Positions 1-8,096 of a DNA stretch of 48,516 nt are shown piece after piece. The stretch covers positions 1-48,516 of the forward strand of contig WYAZ01000080.1 of NCBI GenBank assembly GCA_011526105.1. Reading direction: 5' to 3'. Below the pieces are notes generated by a model. That model saw only the letters and a program-made list of their open reading frames with translations, had not been told where the DNA came from and made no database searches. The position numbers and the translations under genes are program-made. Source of the DNA: Deltaproteobacteria bacterium (GTDB taxonomy: Bacteria > Myxococcota > Kuafuiibacteriia > Kuafuiibacteriales > Kuafuiibacteriaceae). The first letter of the stretch is position 1; each line of letters begins with the position of its first letter.

Positions 1-45
1 AACCATCTTGGCTTTGACCGCCTCGGAGTACCCGACCATGATCAT
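1..45 (-). CDS. IS3-like transposase, N-terminal 15 residues only
   Basis: From the ATG at 45 the minus strand reads MIMVGYSEAVKAKMV and continues past the window edge. The YSEAxKAKMV start is typical of the helix-turn-helix first part of IS3-type transposases. A second possible start is the ATG at 39. With only 15 codons the family call rests on resemblance of this short motif and on the terminal-repeat-like sequence just upstream. The catalytic part cannot be seen. Confidence 0.5.
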   Translation of the reverse strand, partial: MIMVGYSEAVKAKMV

Positions 46-73
46 ATCTCGCTGCTCGCCCCACACTGTTCAG
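1..73 (-). mobile_element. Partial insertion sequence, end of an IS3-like element
   Basis: The left edge holds one end of an insertion sequence. A transposase N-terminus starts at 45 and runs leftwards out of the window. Upstream of that start, read on the minus strand, is TGAACAGTGTGGGGCGAGC (73 down to about 55), which resembles a TGA-beginning IS3-family terminal inverted repeat. The boundary at 73 is inferred, because the other end and the target duplication are outside the window. The adjoining plus-strand gene has lost its 5' part, as expected if the element inserted into it. Confidence 0.45.
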
Positions 74-176
74 ACCGCCCGCCCAAGCACCGGCGAGGAT
101 CCGACAACTTCCCTGACACAGGGGGCGGCTCCCGGTAGAAGACGGCCTGGTCCAGGGCGTTGCCGCCACGCACCCG

Positions 177-1253
177 TTGGGGGTGAGCTACCTCCGCGCC
201 AACGACGTACCGGGGGGCGGAAAGCTGAACCGGAACGAAACCATTCGCGTGACTGCGCCCTCCGACCAGAAGAACCACGGCATTCGGAATGTGTGCGTCG
301 ACCTCTCGGCAGAGGGACGAGCGGTGCTGGATGAGCAGGCCAACCTTCGGGTCACCTCGTTTCCCAATCCCGCTCAGCTTCCGCCGGGCGAGGTCCTCAA
401 CTCTCGGCATGCTCGGACGTTCCGGACGCTCTATTCTGCCGTCGTCTACACCGACACGATACGAAAGCTCAGAAACCGGCTCGCGGGGGGGCCCGTGGTG
501 GACCTGCGTCCTTGCTCGGACTTCCCGCCTGAGGGGGCACCTTCAAGCCCGAAACGGATCACGGTGAGGATGTACGGGCTGTGCGAGAACGGGGTCACGA
601 GCGATGGCACGATCTGCAGCGGCGACGCCGGTGGCAACTGGGGGTTCACTCCAGCGATACAAATCAACTACGGTAGCGGAGTGCAAACAGATGGATTGGC
701 GGGCGTCCTACTCAGGGACATCGTCGGTTTGATGCCCTCGGCCAACCCGCTCGTATTTGGGACCGGGCTACGCTTCTTCTATGATCTTCGAGCGGGCAGC
801 CCGTTGCTTGCTTCGAACGACCCTTCGGGCCTCTGGGGCTATCCGTCCCCCGATGGTGTTTGGGCGAAGAGGGGGTCGTGGCTCGAAGAGACGAGGCTGC
901 TGAGCAACGCGATCACCCGAGTGGCCGCCCACGAAGTGGGTCACGGAATGGGCTTGGTCAGGACGAAGGGGACAATGGTGACCTCCTACCTGGAGGGAAG
1001 CTCGACCTATCGGAATCACAACGACACGACCTCCGATCTAGACAGCCCCTTGGACGGGAACCCGGTCGTGCGAGTCAGAGGACAGCCTCACTACGTCATG
1101 TTTCCCGCTGCAGCGTCGAGTGTCTCGGGTGCCACGACCTTCGGAGTCCGTGCAGTCGCCACCCCCACGGGCGGACAAGCGGTGGTGTCCGGCGGACCAA
1201 CCGCGGAGTTTCTGAGCTCAAACCAGGAGTACATGAGGGCGGTACACCACTGA
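177..1253 (+). pseudogene. 5'-truncated zincin-like secreted protein
   Basis: The frame is open and codon-biased from 117, but an in-frame TGA lies at 114-116. The first start codon is a weak TTG at 177 (GTG at 183 is the alternative). No signal peptide or ribosome site is visible, so the true 5' end is probably missing, perhaps removed by the insertion sequence ending near 73. Counting from 177 there are 358 residues. A zincin-type helix HEVGHGMG lies at 252-259 (His252, Glu253, His256). The usual third ligand three residues after the Gly is Arg262, and a TMV segment at 266-268 could be the Met-turn. Four Cys (40, 113, 136, 147) suggest an extracytoplasmic protein. The best guess is a degenerate or atypical metalloprotease domain; the family is not recognised. 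A lipoprotein gene follows 24 bases downstream. Confidence 0.55.
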
Positions 1254-1277
1254 GGGTCCGCAGAAGCCCGGAGATCT

Positions 1278-2411
1278 ATGAGTCGGCGAAGGGTGATCCA
1301 GCTGTGCGGGGTGGCGCTCGCGATAGCGTGCGGGGATGAGACAAAGCCCACGCCCTCGCCCTCGCCGATACTCGGGCGCCCCTTCACGATCGGGAACTAT
1401 CAGACAACTTGGTTTGGACGCGTAACCACTGAGGGTGCCCTCGAAGGGGACTGGGTGGAGGGTGGAGGCCGAGCCGGCGGGTCCGTAGACTCTGGCGGCC
1501 GCTTCGCGTTGAGCTGGATCATCGAAACCATCGAGGTGTGGTCACTCGAGCCCACCCCTTCCTTCCGATTCGAACTCTTCGACCTCGCACCCATCGGACT
1601 CGTCACGAAGCGCGGCTTTGCCTTCCTCGGCGATGCCCCGAGCCCACGACTCGATCAGTTTCGAATCGACGGAGCTGCCTTCGATCCCACCACCGTGACC
1701 TCTTTTGGCCCTGACCAACTGGGCAGCGTGGGCGTGCGCGCTCTGCTTCCTCTCGATGACGACGAGCGTGTGCTCGCCTTTGGGTACGAGGCCGGAGAGA
1801 GTCGTGACGCTGCGCGGCTCCCAGTGCGGGTGCTCAAGGACACCGGAACGGACAGCGGGTACGTCCTCGAGACGGAGCTCACGCTGGGGCCCTACGATGT
1901 CGATGCTGGCCTCGGCAACGACTTGAATGCTTCGGGCGGTCACCGCGCGCTCTACGCGGCCCTGGGGACAGAGATCTGGATCATCACGAGGGCCGGGAGC
2001 GAGTTCGCGACTTCGCTGTTGGACTTTGGACACGTGCCTTGGGCGATCACGGTCGCGCCAGATGGGCTGCTTGCCGCCGTCACCTTCTATGTGGAGGGCT
2101 CATCGACCAACTCTCTCGCGATTCTCAACCTCGACGACATGACCGTGAGCCTCGACAGTCGGGTGAACGAACTCGTGGGCACGGAAGTCCAGTTGTCGCG
2201 CACAAGAACTGGATACGTACTGCACGCTCGGGCCGTCAAGTCGCGTGCCTGCCGCGAGGAGCAGGACGATTGTCCTGACCTCATCGCGCTCGAGTACGAT
2301 CTCTCTGGGCAACCCGTCGAGTCCCCCGTCCCGCTTTGGCTGCCCGATCCACCTGGCGGCGGGACGCGCCCACAGCGGGCAGGTTCCACTCTTTCAATTG
2401 AACCTCACTGA
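1278..2411 (+). CDS. Putative lipoprotein, unknown function, probable 3' frameshift
   Basis: The start is ATG 1278 with a GGAG about 5 bases upstream. The N-terminus has an Arg-rich stretch, a short hydrophobic core and LAIAC with Cys18 as the likely lipid-modified residue, followed by a T/P/S linker, so it is probably an exported lipoprotein. The rest looks beta-rich, with alternating short hydrophobic strands as in a propeller; no known domain is recognised. The last roughly 28 codons have unusually low G/C at third positions. Moving by one base at the C5 run 2323-2327 gives a C-terminus that ends VPLFQLNLTERA at a TGA at 2419-2421 with normal codon bias. The annotated C-terminus is therefore probably wrong, from a sequencing error or a genuine frameshift. 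Confidence 0.7.
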   Translation: MSRRRVIQLCGVALAIACGDETKPTPSPSPILGRPFTIGNYQTTWFGRVTTEGALEGDWVEGGGRAGGSVDSGGRFALSWIIETIEVWSLEPTPSFRFELFDLAPIGLVTKRGFAFLGDAPSPRLDQFRIDGAAFDPTTVTSFGPDQLGSVGVRALLPLDDDERVLAFGYEAGESRDAARLPVRVLKDTGTDSGYVLETELTLGPYDVDAGLGNDLNASGGHRALYAALGTEIWIITRAGSEFATSLLDFGHVPWAITVAPDGLLAAVTFYVEGSSTNSLAILNLDDMTVSLDSRVNELVGTEVQLSRTRTGYVLHARAVKSRACREEQDDCPDLIALEYDLSGQPVESPVPLWLPDPPGGGTRPQRAGSTLSIEPH

Positions 2412-2434
2412 GCGTGCCTGACTCGGAGACGAGA

Positions 2435-2536
2435 ATGGCCGAGGTCCCGCTCGCCGAGATCGCCGCCGGCGCCCCGGCCAAAGGCGACGAGCTCGAGGCG
2501 TTTCAGCAGATGTTGCTCTCCGACTGGAGCTTCTGA
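2435..2536 (+). CDS. Small ORF, 33 residues, unknown
   Basis: ATG 2435 is preceded by GGAGA at suitable spacing. It encodes an acidic 33-residue peptide ending QMLLSDWSF. Nearly every codon ends in G or C, matching real genes here. The frame is also open upstream to 2402, so it could be the last part of a longer gene that has decayed. It begins 13 bases after the frameshift-corrected end of the preceding lipoprotein. No family is recognised. Confidence 0.35.
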   Translation: MAEVPLAEIAAGAPAKGDELEAFQQMLLSDWSF

Positions 2537-2570
2537 GCGCCTGGGGATTCCCATGAGCCTAGACCCGGCC

Positions 2571-2576
2571 TAGAGT
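2571..2576 (+). promoter_or_regulatory. Candidate -10 element (TAGAGT), possible leaderless start
   Basis: TAGAGT ends 9 bases before ATG 2586. The 9 bases between hold no Shine-Dalgarno sequence. No convincing -35 is visible; TTCCCA lies at 2548-2553 with 17-base spacing. Confidence 0.35.
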
Positions 2577-2585
2577 CCGGCCGTT

Positions 2586-5500
2586 ATGAGCGCCATGAAA
2601 AAGTTCGCGATCGTCTTCTCTGCGCTCGCGCTGACCTTCGTCCTCGCCCTGCTCTCCCAAGTCATCTGTATCTCGGGCTTCGTCCGATACGGGATGCTCG
2701 TGCACGAGTGTCCGTCGGGCACTCCAAAGGCGGTGGCTCGCCTGAACGCCTGGTCGCTTCGGCGCGGGAATCCCGGGACGGTCGAGCTGAGCGCGGCCGC
2801 CTACTACACTCCCGGCCCGGCCGACTACGCTGAGCTCGCAACCCTGCGAAGGTCGACGCCGACACTCGAACTCCTCCAAGGGGACAAGGTGACGAAGCTC
2901 GACCCCAAGAAGGGCTGGAAAGATTCGGAGGCGGGCCTGCATCGCGGCGACATCGTACTCCCGGCCGATCTTCCGGACGGAGATCATCAGCTGCGGGCCA
3001 CGCTCGAAACAACACTCGGACGAGTGACAACCACGGTTCCGCTGCCGGTCTACGCGCCGGCCAAGATCCACTTGCTCAGCGACCGGCCGCTCTACGAGCC
3101 AGGCAACCTCGTGCAGCTCCGCGCGGTGGTGATGAAGGCGCGCGATCTCACGCCGCTCGACGGGCGGCCCGGACGCTTCATCGTCACTTCCCCGAGCGGA
3201 GAGGTGATGCTCGAAGAGAAGGCCAGCGCCGGACGTTACGGCGTCGTCGCGGGCAGCTTCCCGCTCGACAAAGATGCCGAGATCGGACGTTGGTCCGTGA
3301 GGTGGACCTCCGGCGCAGACCAGGCGGAGATCGGCGTCCTCGTCGAGCCCTTCACCCTTCCGCGCTTCAGGCTCGAGATCGAACCGAGCAAGCCCTTCTA
3401 CGGTCGCGGTGATCGGCCAAAGATCTCGGGCCGCGTGGTCTACAGCTCGGGCGCCCCCGTCGCGGGCGCGGTGGTCGAGGCGACGTGGCGCGTCTTTGGT
3501 CAGTGGCCCGCCCCCGCCGAGTGGATGAACGGGGCGCTGCCTTCGCGCTTCCGCACCAATGCGGAGGGCCGCTTCTCGGCCGAGCTCCCCGTCATCCCCC
3601 GAGATCTCATCGGGCGAGCCACACTGCATGCGGATCTTCAGGCCAGCGATGAAGCGAAGGACCGAGTGACGAGTTCGGTCGATCTGCTCCTGTCAGAGCA
3701 CGCGATCCAGGTCGAGGCGATGACCGAGCTCGAAGGCGGCCTCGTCCAGGGCTACAACAACCGCGTGTTCTTGCGCGCCGCGACCGCGCATCAGGTGGTC
3801 TTGTCGAAGACGGAGCTCTTCGTGCGGCGCGCTTGGGAGCCCTCGGACCCTGGCACCACGGTGTTCACGGACGAGGACGGTGTAGCCTCGATTCAATTCG
3901 ATCCGGGTCCACCAGTAAACGTCATCATCCCCGGCGGTCCGCGCCGCCCCATTCCGCGCCCTCCGGCGGTCCTGCGCACGGAGGTCAGCGAGCTCATCTT
4001 CGGCGACGAACCGAGCTTGGCCGATCTCACCGCGATGGACGCGTGGCATCGAGCGTTCACGCTTTGCTCGAGGCTCGCGGCCGAGGCCGACGTCGAGACC
4101 GCGCTCGTTCTCAGGGCCGCCGGCGACGGCCGGATCCTGGGGGTGAGCACAGACTGGGATCCGCTGGGCTCGTGCCTGAGGTCGGTCGTGCTCGCCTCTC
4201 GCTTGCCTGCGGGGCGCGAGCGCCTCTACCAGGTCAGCTACCAGATCCACGCCGCGGGACCTCGGCTCGTCGCCCACGAGGAGGAGAGTTGGCCCGAGGG
4301 CAGCGGAGAGGGGACCGAGCTGAGCCTCGCCCACGCACTCGCGGCGGCCAGCACCTGCCTGCCGTCGCAGGTGGAGACCAACAGCGACGACGACGATGAA
4401 GACGACACGCCCTACGCCTACGTCTGGCACCAGGCCAAAGGAACGAAGGTCCTCACCGGGCAAATCGTCCGTCATCCCGAGTCACGCGGTTCGTGGCCGG
4501 CGGCCACAGTGAGCTGCTTGCAGAGCAAGCTCGCGCGGATCTCGGTTCAGTACACGCCCGAGGAGGCCGCCGAGGTGCTCGGCGATGAGCTCGATGCGAG
4601 TGACCGCTTCGGTGTCGTTCGGCTCGGCGTCGAGCGCACCGAGGAGGAAGACCAGGCGACGAAGAACCCCGACACCGTGCTCGTGGGTTATGAGCTGCTC
4701 GTGTCCGCCAAGAGCGGCGCCGAGCTCATCGGCGAAACCAAGGTGCTGCTCAGTCCGGGCAACATCCCACCGCTGCGCATTCGCGCGAACCCAACCCTCG
4801 CGAAGCCGGGCGACAAGATCGAGATCACGTACCTTCGCGGCCCCGGCTTCTCCGGCAAGCTGCCCGAGAAACCCGTACTCTCGGGGGACCGCTGGAACTT
4901 AGAGACCAAACTCGAGAAGGGGTCCAAGACCACCCACTTCGAGCTGCCCGCCGATGCCTCGGGGTGGTTCATCACCGAGAGCCACGGCGCCCGCGCGCTC
5001 GTGTACGTGAAGCCGAGCGCGGATCTTTCCTTGGAGCTGAAGCCCGAGAGGCCCGAGTACCGGCCGGGCGAGACCGCGAAGCTCCTCCTACAAACCCAGC
5101 AATCGGGCCGTCCGCACCCCGCCGCGGTCGGTCTCTTCGGTGTCGACGAGAGCCTCGGTCAGCTCACCTCGCTCCCCGGGGCGGCGGAGCTCGAGAAGCT
5201 TCGAGATGTCGCGCCCAACCAAGGCCCGGCCTTCGGCGTGCTCGAGGTCGCGGCGCTTCAGATGGGCCGAGTCCGCGGGCAGAACGCGCTCGAAGCGATG
5301 GTCCTCCAGGTCACGGGGCTCCCGTCCAGGGCCGACGCGGATGCGTACACGAACGCAAGCAGTGATCTCGTCTTTGATCCGGTCGTGGAGCTCACCGATC
5401 ACTTCTATCTGGTGCTCGAGGAGCTCTATCGTGAAGTCCGCCGCTGGGAGAAAGAGGCGCCCAAAGACGAGCAGCTCCTTCCGCCCAAACTCGCCAAGCT

Positions 5501-5696
5501 GTGGAAGCAAGCGGTGGCGAAGGCGAAGGCCAAGGGCGCGACGGTCACCGACGCCTACGGACGCGAGCTTCGGCTCTCGGTCTTGCCGGACGATCTGCTC
5601 GCACTCACCGAACCCCGCGCGGTGGTCGCGGATGGAACCCGTCTGCCAGAAGATGTCGAAGACTGGGCGAACTGGGTTCGAAAGGAGCGACCATGA
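2586..5696 (+). CDS. Alpha-2-macroglobulin-like protein, N-terminal half (MG domains)
   Basis: The protein has 1036 residues. An N-terminal hydrophobic segment (about 6-32) should export and anchor it in the inner membrane; Cys28 lies inside it but has no good lipobox. At about 165 is the RPLYEPG motif of macroglobulin MG2 domains, followed by immunoglobulin-like MG repeats to about residue 400. A short acidic DDDDEDD patch lies near 600. Near 850 is LFGVDESLGQL, matching the (V)DES motif before the bait region of bacterial alpha-2-macroglobulins. The chain stops there, and the remaining domains are encoded by the next gene, which overlaps by four bases (ATGA), so translation is probably coupled. 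Family role: trapping foreign proteases in the periplasm. The start ATG 2586 lacks a Shine-Dalgarno sequence; the ATG at 2595 is an alternative. Confidence 0.75.
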   Translation: MSAMKKFAIVFSALALTFVLALLSQVICISGFVRYGMLVHECPSGTPKAVARLNAWSLRRGNPGTVELSAAAYYTPGPADYAELATLRRSTPTLELLQGDKVTKLDPKKGWKDSEAGLHRGDIVLPADLPDGDHQLRATLETTLGRVTTTVPLPVYAPAKIHLLSDRPLYEPGNLVQLRAVVMKARDLTPLDGRPGRFIVTSPSGEVMLEEKASAGRYGVVAGSFPLDKDAEIGRWSVRWTSGADQAEIGVLVEPFTLPRFRLEIEPSKPFYGRGDRPKISGRVVYSSGAPVAGAVVEATWRVFGQWPAPAEWMNGALPSRFRTNAEGRFSAELPVIPRDLIGRATLHADLQASDEAKDRVTSSVDLLLSEHAIQVEAMTELEGGLVQGYNNRVFLRAATAHQVVLSKTELFVRRAWEPSDPGTTVFTDEDGVASIQFDPGPPVNVIIPGGPRRPIPRPPAVLRTEVSELIFGDEPSLADLTAMDAWHRAFTLCSRLAAEADVETALVLRAAGDGRILGVSTDWDPLGSCLRSVVLASRLPAGRERLYQVSYQIHAAGPRLVAHEEESWPEGSGEGTELSLAHALAAASTCLPSQVETNSDDDDEDDTPYAYVWHQAKGTKVLTGQIVRHPESRGSWPAATVSCLQSKLARISVQYTPEEAAEVLGDELDASDRFGVVRLGVERTEEEDQATKNPDTVLVGYELLVSAKSGAELIGETKVLLSPGNIPPLRIRANPTLAKPGDKIEITYLRGPGFSGKLPEKPVLSGDRWNLETKLEKGSKTTHFELPADASGWFITESHGARALVYVKPSADLSLELKPERPEYRPGETAKLLLQTQQSGRPHPAAVGLFGVDESLGQLTSLPGAAELEKLRDVAPNQGPAFGVLEVAALQMGRVRGQNALEAMVLQVTGLPSRADADAYTNASSDLVFDPVVELTDHFYLVLEELYREVRRWEKEAPKDEQLLPPKLAKLWKQAVAKAKAKGATVTDAYGRELRLSVLPDDLLALTEPRAVVADGTRLPEDVEDWANWVRKERP

Positions 5697-8032
5697 AGAC
5701 GCTACTGCGCCTCGCGCTCGTACTTGTTGTCACCCCTCCCGCGTGCAGCTTCTCGAGGGATGAAGCCGCCAGCATGGAGCAAGAGATGCCCATGGAGCTG
5801 GAGGAAGATCTAGCCCGCAGTGAACCTCCGCCTCCGCCCGCTCAGGCACCCGCTCGGTCCGACGGGAAGAAGCGCTCGCGAGCCAAGAGCGCACCTGCGC
5901 CAGAGCGACTCGCGCTGGCCTTGGGAGGTCGCGGGGGTAGTGGAGAGGGATCGAAGGGCTTCGGAGGACTGGCCGACAAGGAATCATCGGTCGAGGCACC
6001 TGAGCCAGAGCCAACCAGCGACTCCGGCGAAGGGGGCGTCCGCCGTTGGTTCCCCGAAACTTTCGTGTTCGCACCGCTGGTGGAAACCGACGCCAACGGG
6101 TTTGCGTCGCACGAGGTGCGTGTACCCGACCGTCTCACCACTTGGCGGGTGCTCGGTCTCGCGCACTCGCGCGAGGGTGCACAGGCGGGGGCAGTCACGA
6201 GCTTCCTCGGCACACTCCCCGTGTACCTCGACCCGGTTCTGCCCCCGCTGCTCGCGGTGAAGGACCAGGTCGAGATCCCGATTCAGCTCGTGAACACCAC
6301 GAACCAACGTCTCGATCGCACGCTCGAAGTCTCGGCCGAAGGCGGCACGCTCTCATCGAGCGGCGGGCCGGTCTCACTGCCGGCGCGCGGCAGCGTGACA
6401 CGCATGGTTCAGCTCTCCGCGGACCGAGCCGGCACGCTGAAGTTCTCGGCCAAGCTCACCGGTGAGGATGCGGTGATTCGCGAGGTCGAGGTTCGCCCCA
6501 CCGGTCGCCCGGTTCGAGTCGAGGTGGGCGGCACGCTCGCGGCCCCGAGGACGCCCAAGCTCGAGGTCCCGCCCGAGCTCGAGCTGGGCACTGCGCGCGC
6601 TCGCCTGAGCGTCTTCCCGGGCGCGCTCGCCATCTTGCGAGCCGAGCTCGGAGCCGCCCTGGGGCGCGCCAGCCTGAGTGATGACGCGTATCTGTTGTTG
6701 CTCGCGGGCCGCGCCGAACAGCTGCTCTCGAGCCTCGGCGTCGAGCCGGATCGCGAGAACCTGCGACGACTCCAGATCACCGCGGCGCAGCGAGCGATGC
6801 GGCACAACCGGGCTTCGGCGCCAGAGCCGGCCCTGCTCTTCTTACCCGGCGCGCTCGCGGCCAAGGACAACCCCGTTCTCGAGCGCCTCGGAAGGCGTCT
6901 CCTCGACGCCACGAGCAACGCGCAACGAGGAGACGGTACGTTTCTCGGTGTCTCGGGCTGGACGGTTCAGCAGCTCCTCATCGCCACCGCAGAAGGCGTC
7001 CGTGCGCTCGCGGCCGCTCAGCACGACGAAGAGGGTCTGCGCCGCTACACCCGCGCCCGGCTCATCGCCAGCGGTGCGGTCGAGCGGATGAGCGCGCGTC
7101 TCGAGGATCCCTACACCGCGGCCGCGCTGCTCTCGGCCGGTCTCGCACAAGGAGAGCTAGAGGCGCGACTTCAGAAGCTGGTGCGCGACGCGCTCGAGGC
7201 CCGGGAAGATGGCACACGTTGGCTCGTGCCCGGCGCGGGTGTGGTGCGGAGCGACGGCACGCCCCCAAGTGCGGTCGAAGCAACGGCCTACGCGGTGCTC
7301 GGTCTCGCAAACGACGCCGAGGCCAAAGTGCTGTTGCCCGATCTCGGGGCCGCGCTGCTCGGCAGCTATCGCGGCTATGGCTTTGGCGACGGACGCACGA
7401 ACTTGATCGCGCTGCTCGCGGTGCTGGAGCTCTTCAAAGACCCACCTCCCTCGCGCGTGAGTGTGAAGCTCTACGACGGCGAGCGCCTCCTGACCGAAGG
7501 CGTGCTCGAGGGCGCGGCGCTCAAAGAAGTGCTCGTGCTCGAGGCCGCCCTCGACAGCAGGCCGAGCGGCGCGTGGCGCATCGTGGCCGATCCGCCGGTG
7601 CCCGGGCTCGGCTATCACCTTCAGCTCCGCGGTTACGTGCCCTGGAAGGACGAAGGTGATCGCGGGATCTCCTTGAGCCTCGATATGCCCGCGCGCTTGA
7701 AACTCGGCCGCCCCGTCGACGCGACGCTGCGCGCGACCGCGCCGGGTGGCTCGGCGCTCGTCATCTACCACGCGCTCGCGGCGGGCATGGTGCCAGACGC
7801 CGAGAGCCTCGCGCGTCTCGTTGAAGCCGGGACGATCGAACGCTTCGAGACACGCGACGGCGAGGTGATCCTCCACCTCCCCGCACGCGCACAGGGCCAG
7901 CTCGCCGAGGTGCGGTATCGCGTGATCCCCACGCTCGCGGGGCGCCTGCGCTCCACCGCCTCGCGCGTGGAGCTCGTGGACGGGCGTGGTGAGCGCTTCC
8001 TACCCCCGCGCGACCTGCTCGTCTCGAGATAA
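5693..8032 (+). CDS. Alpha-2-macroglobulin-like lipoprotein, C-terminal half, thioester Cys absent
   Basis: The start at ATG 5693 overlaps the previous stop and gives 779 residues. A signal peptide ends at TPPAC (Cys19), so it is probably a lipoprotein. A Pro/Ala/Lys and Gly-rich linker follows to about 115. RRWFPETFVF at about 116-125 and the PDRLTTWRV segment are hallmark sequences of the alpha-2-macroglobulin domain that precedes the thioester domain. Where that family has GCxEQ, this protein reads GRAEQ (Gly339, Arg340, Glu342, Gln343), so the thioester Cys appears replaced by Arg. The helical thioester-type domain and a C-terminal receptor-binding-like region follow. It presumably assembles with the upstream half as a two-subunit trap that cannot bind proteases covalently. 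No pbpC neighbour, common for this family, is seen. Confidence 0.75.
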   Translation: MKTLLRLALVLVVTPPACSFSRDEAASMEQEMPMELEEDLARSEPPPPPAQAPARSDGKKRSRAKSAPAPERLALALGGRGGSGEGSKGFGGLADKESSVEAPEPEPTSDSGEGGVRRWFPETFVFAPLVETDANGFASHEVRVPDRLTTWRVLGLAHSREGAQAGAVTSFLGTLPVYLDPVLPPLLAVKDQVEIPIQLVNTTNQRLDRTLEVSAEGGTLSSSGGPVSLPARGSVTRMVQLSADRAGTLKFSAKLTGEDAVIREVEVRPTGRPVRVEVGGTLAAPRTPKLEVPPELELGTARARLSVFPGALAILRAELGAALGRASLSDDAYLLLLAGRAEQLLSSLGVEPDRENLRRLQITAAQRAMRHNRASAPEPALLFLPGALAAKDNPVLERLGRRLLDATSNAQRGDGTFLGVSGWTVQQLLIATAEGVRALAAAQHDEEGLRRYTRARLIASGAVERMSARLEDPYTAAALLSAGLAQGELEARLQKLVRDALEAREDGTRWLVPGAGVVRSDGTPPSAVEATAYAVLGLANDAEAKVLLPDLGAALLGSYRGYGFGDGRTNLIALLAVLELFKDPPPSRVSVKLYDGERLLTEGVLEGAALKEVLVLEAALDSRPSGAWRIVADPPVPGLGYHLQLRGYVPWKDEGDRGISLSLDMPARLKLGRPVDATLRATAPGGSALVIYHALAAGMVPDAESLARLVEAGTIERFETRDGEVILHLPARAQGQLAEVRYRVIPTLAGRLRSTASRVELVDGRGERFLPPRDLLVSR

Positions 8033-8034
8033 AT

Positions 8035-8059
8035 GGGGACAGGCACCTTTTCTCGCCGC
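8035..8059 (+). repeat. REP-like repeat, copy 1 (intergenic)
   Basis: The 25 bases starting GGGGACAGGCACCTTTTC are identical to 9613-9637. This copy begins 3 bases after the stop of the macroglobulin gene. It resembles short palindromic GGGGACAGGCACC repeats scattered in some bacterial genomes and often linked to REP-type transposases (from memory of such repeats). It is in the same frame as the following gene but upstream of its start. Confidence 0.7.
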
Positions 8060-8096
8060 ACTTGTCCTCGCTGGCCCGGTCGGCGAGGTTAGGCGC

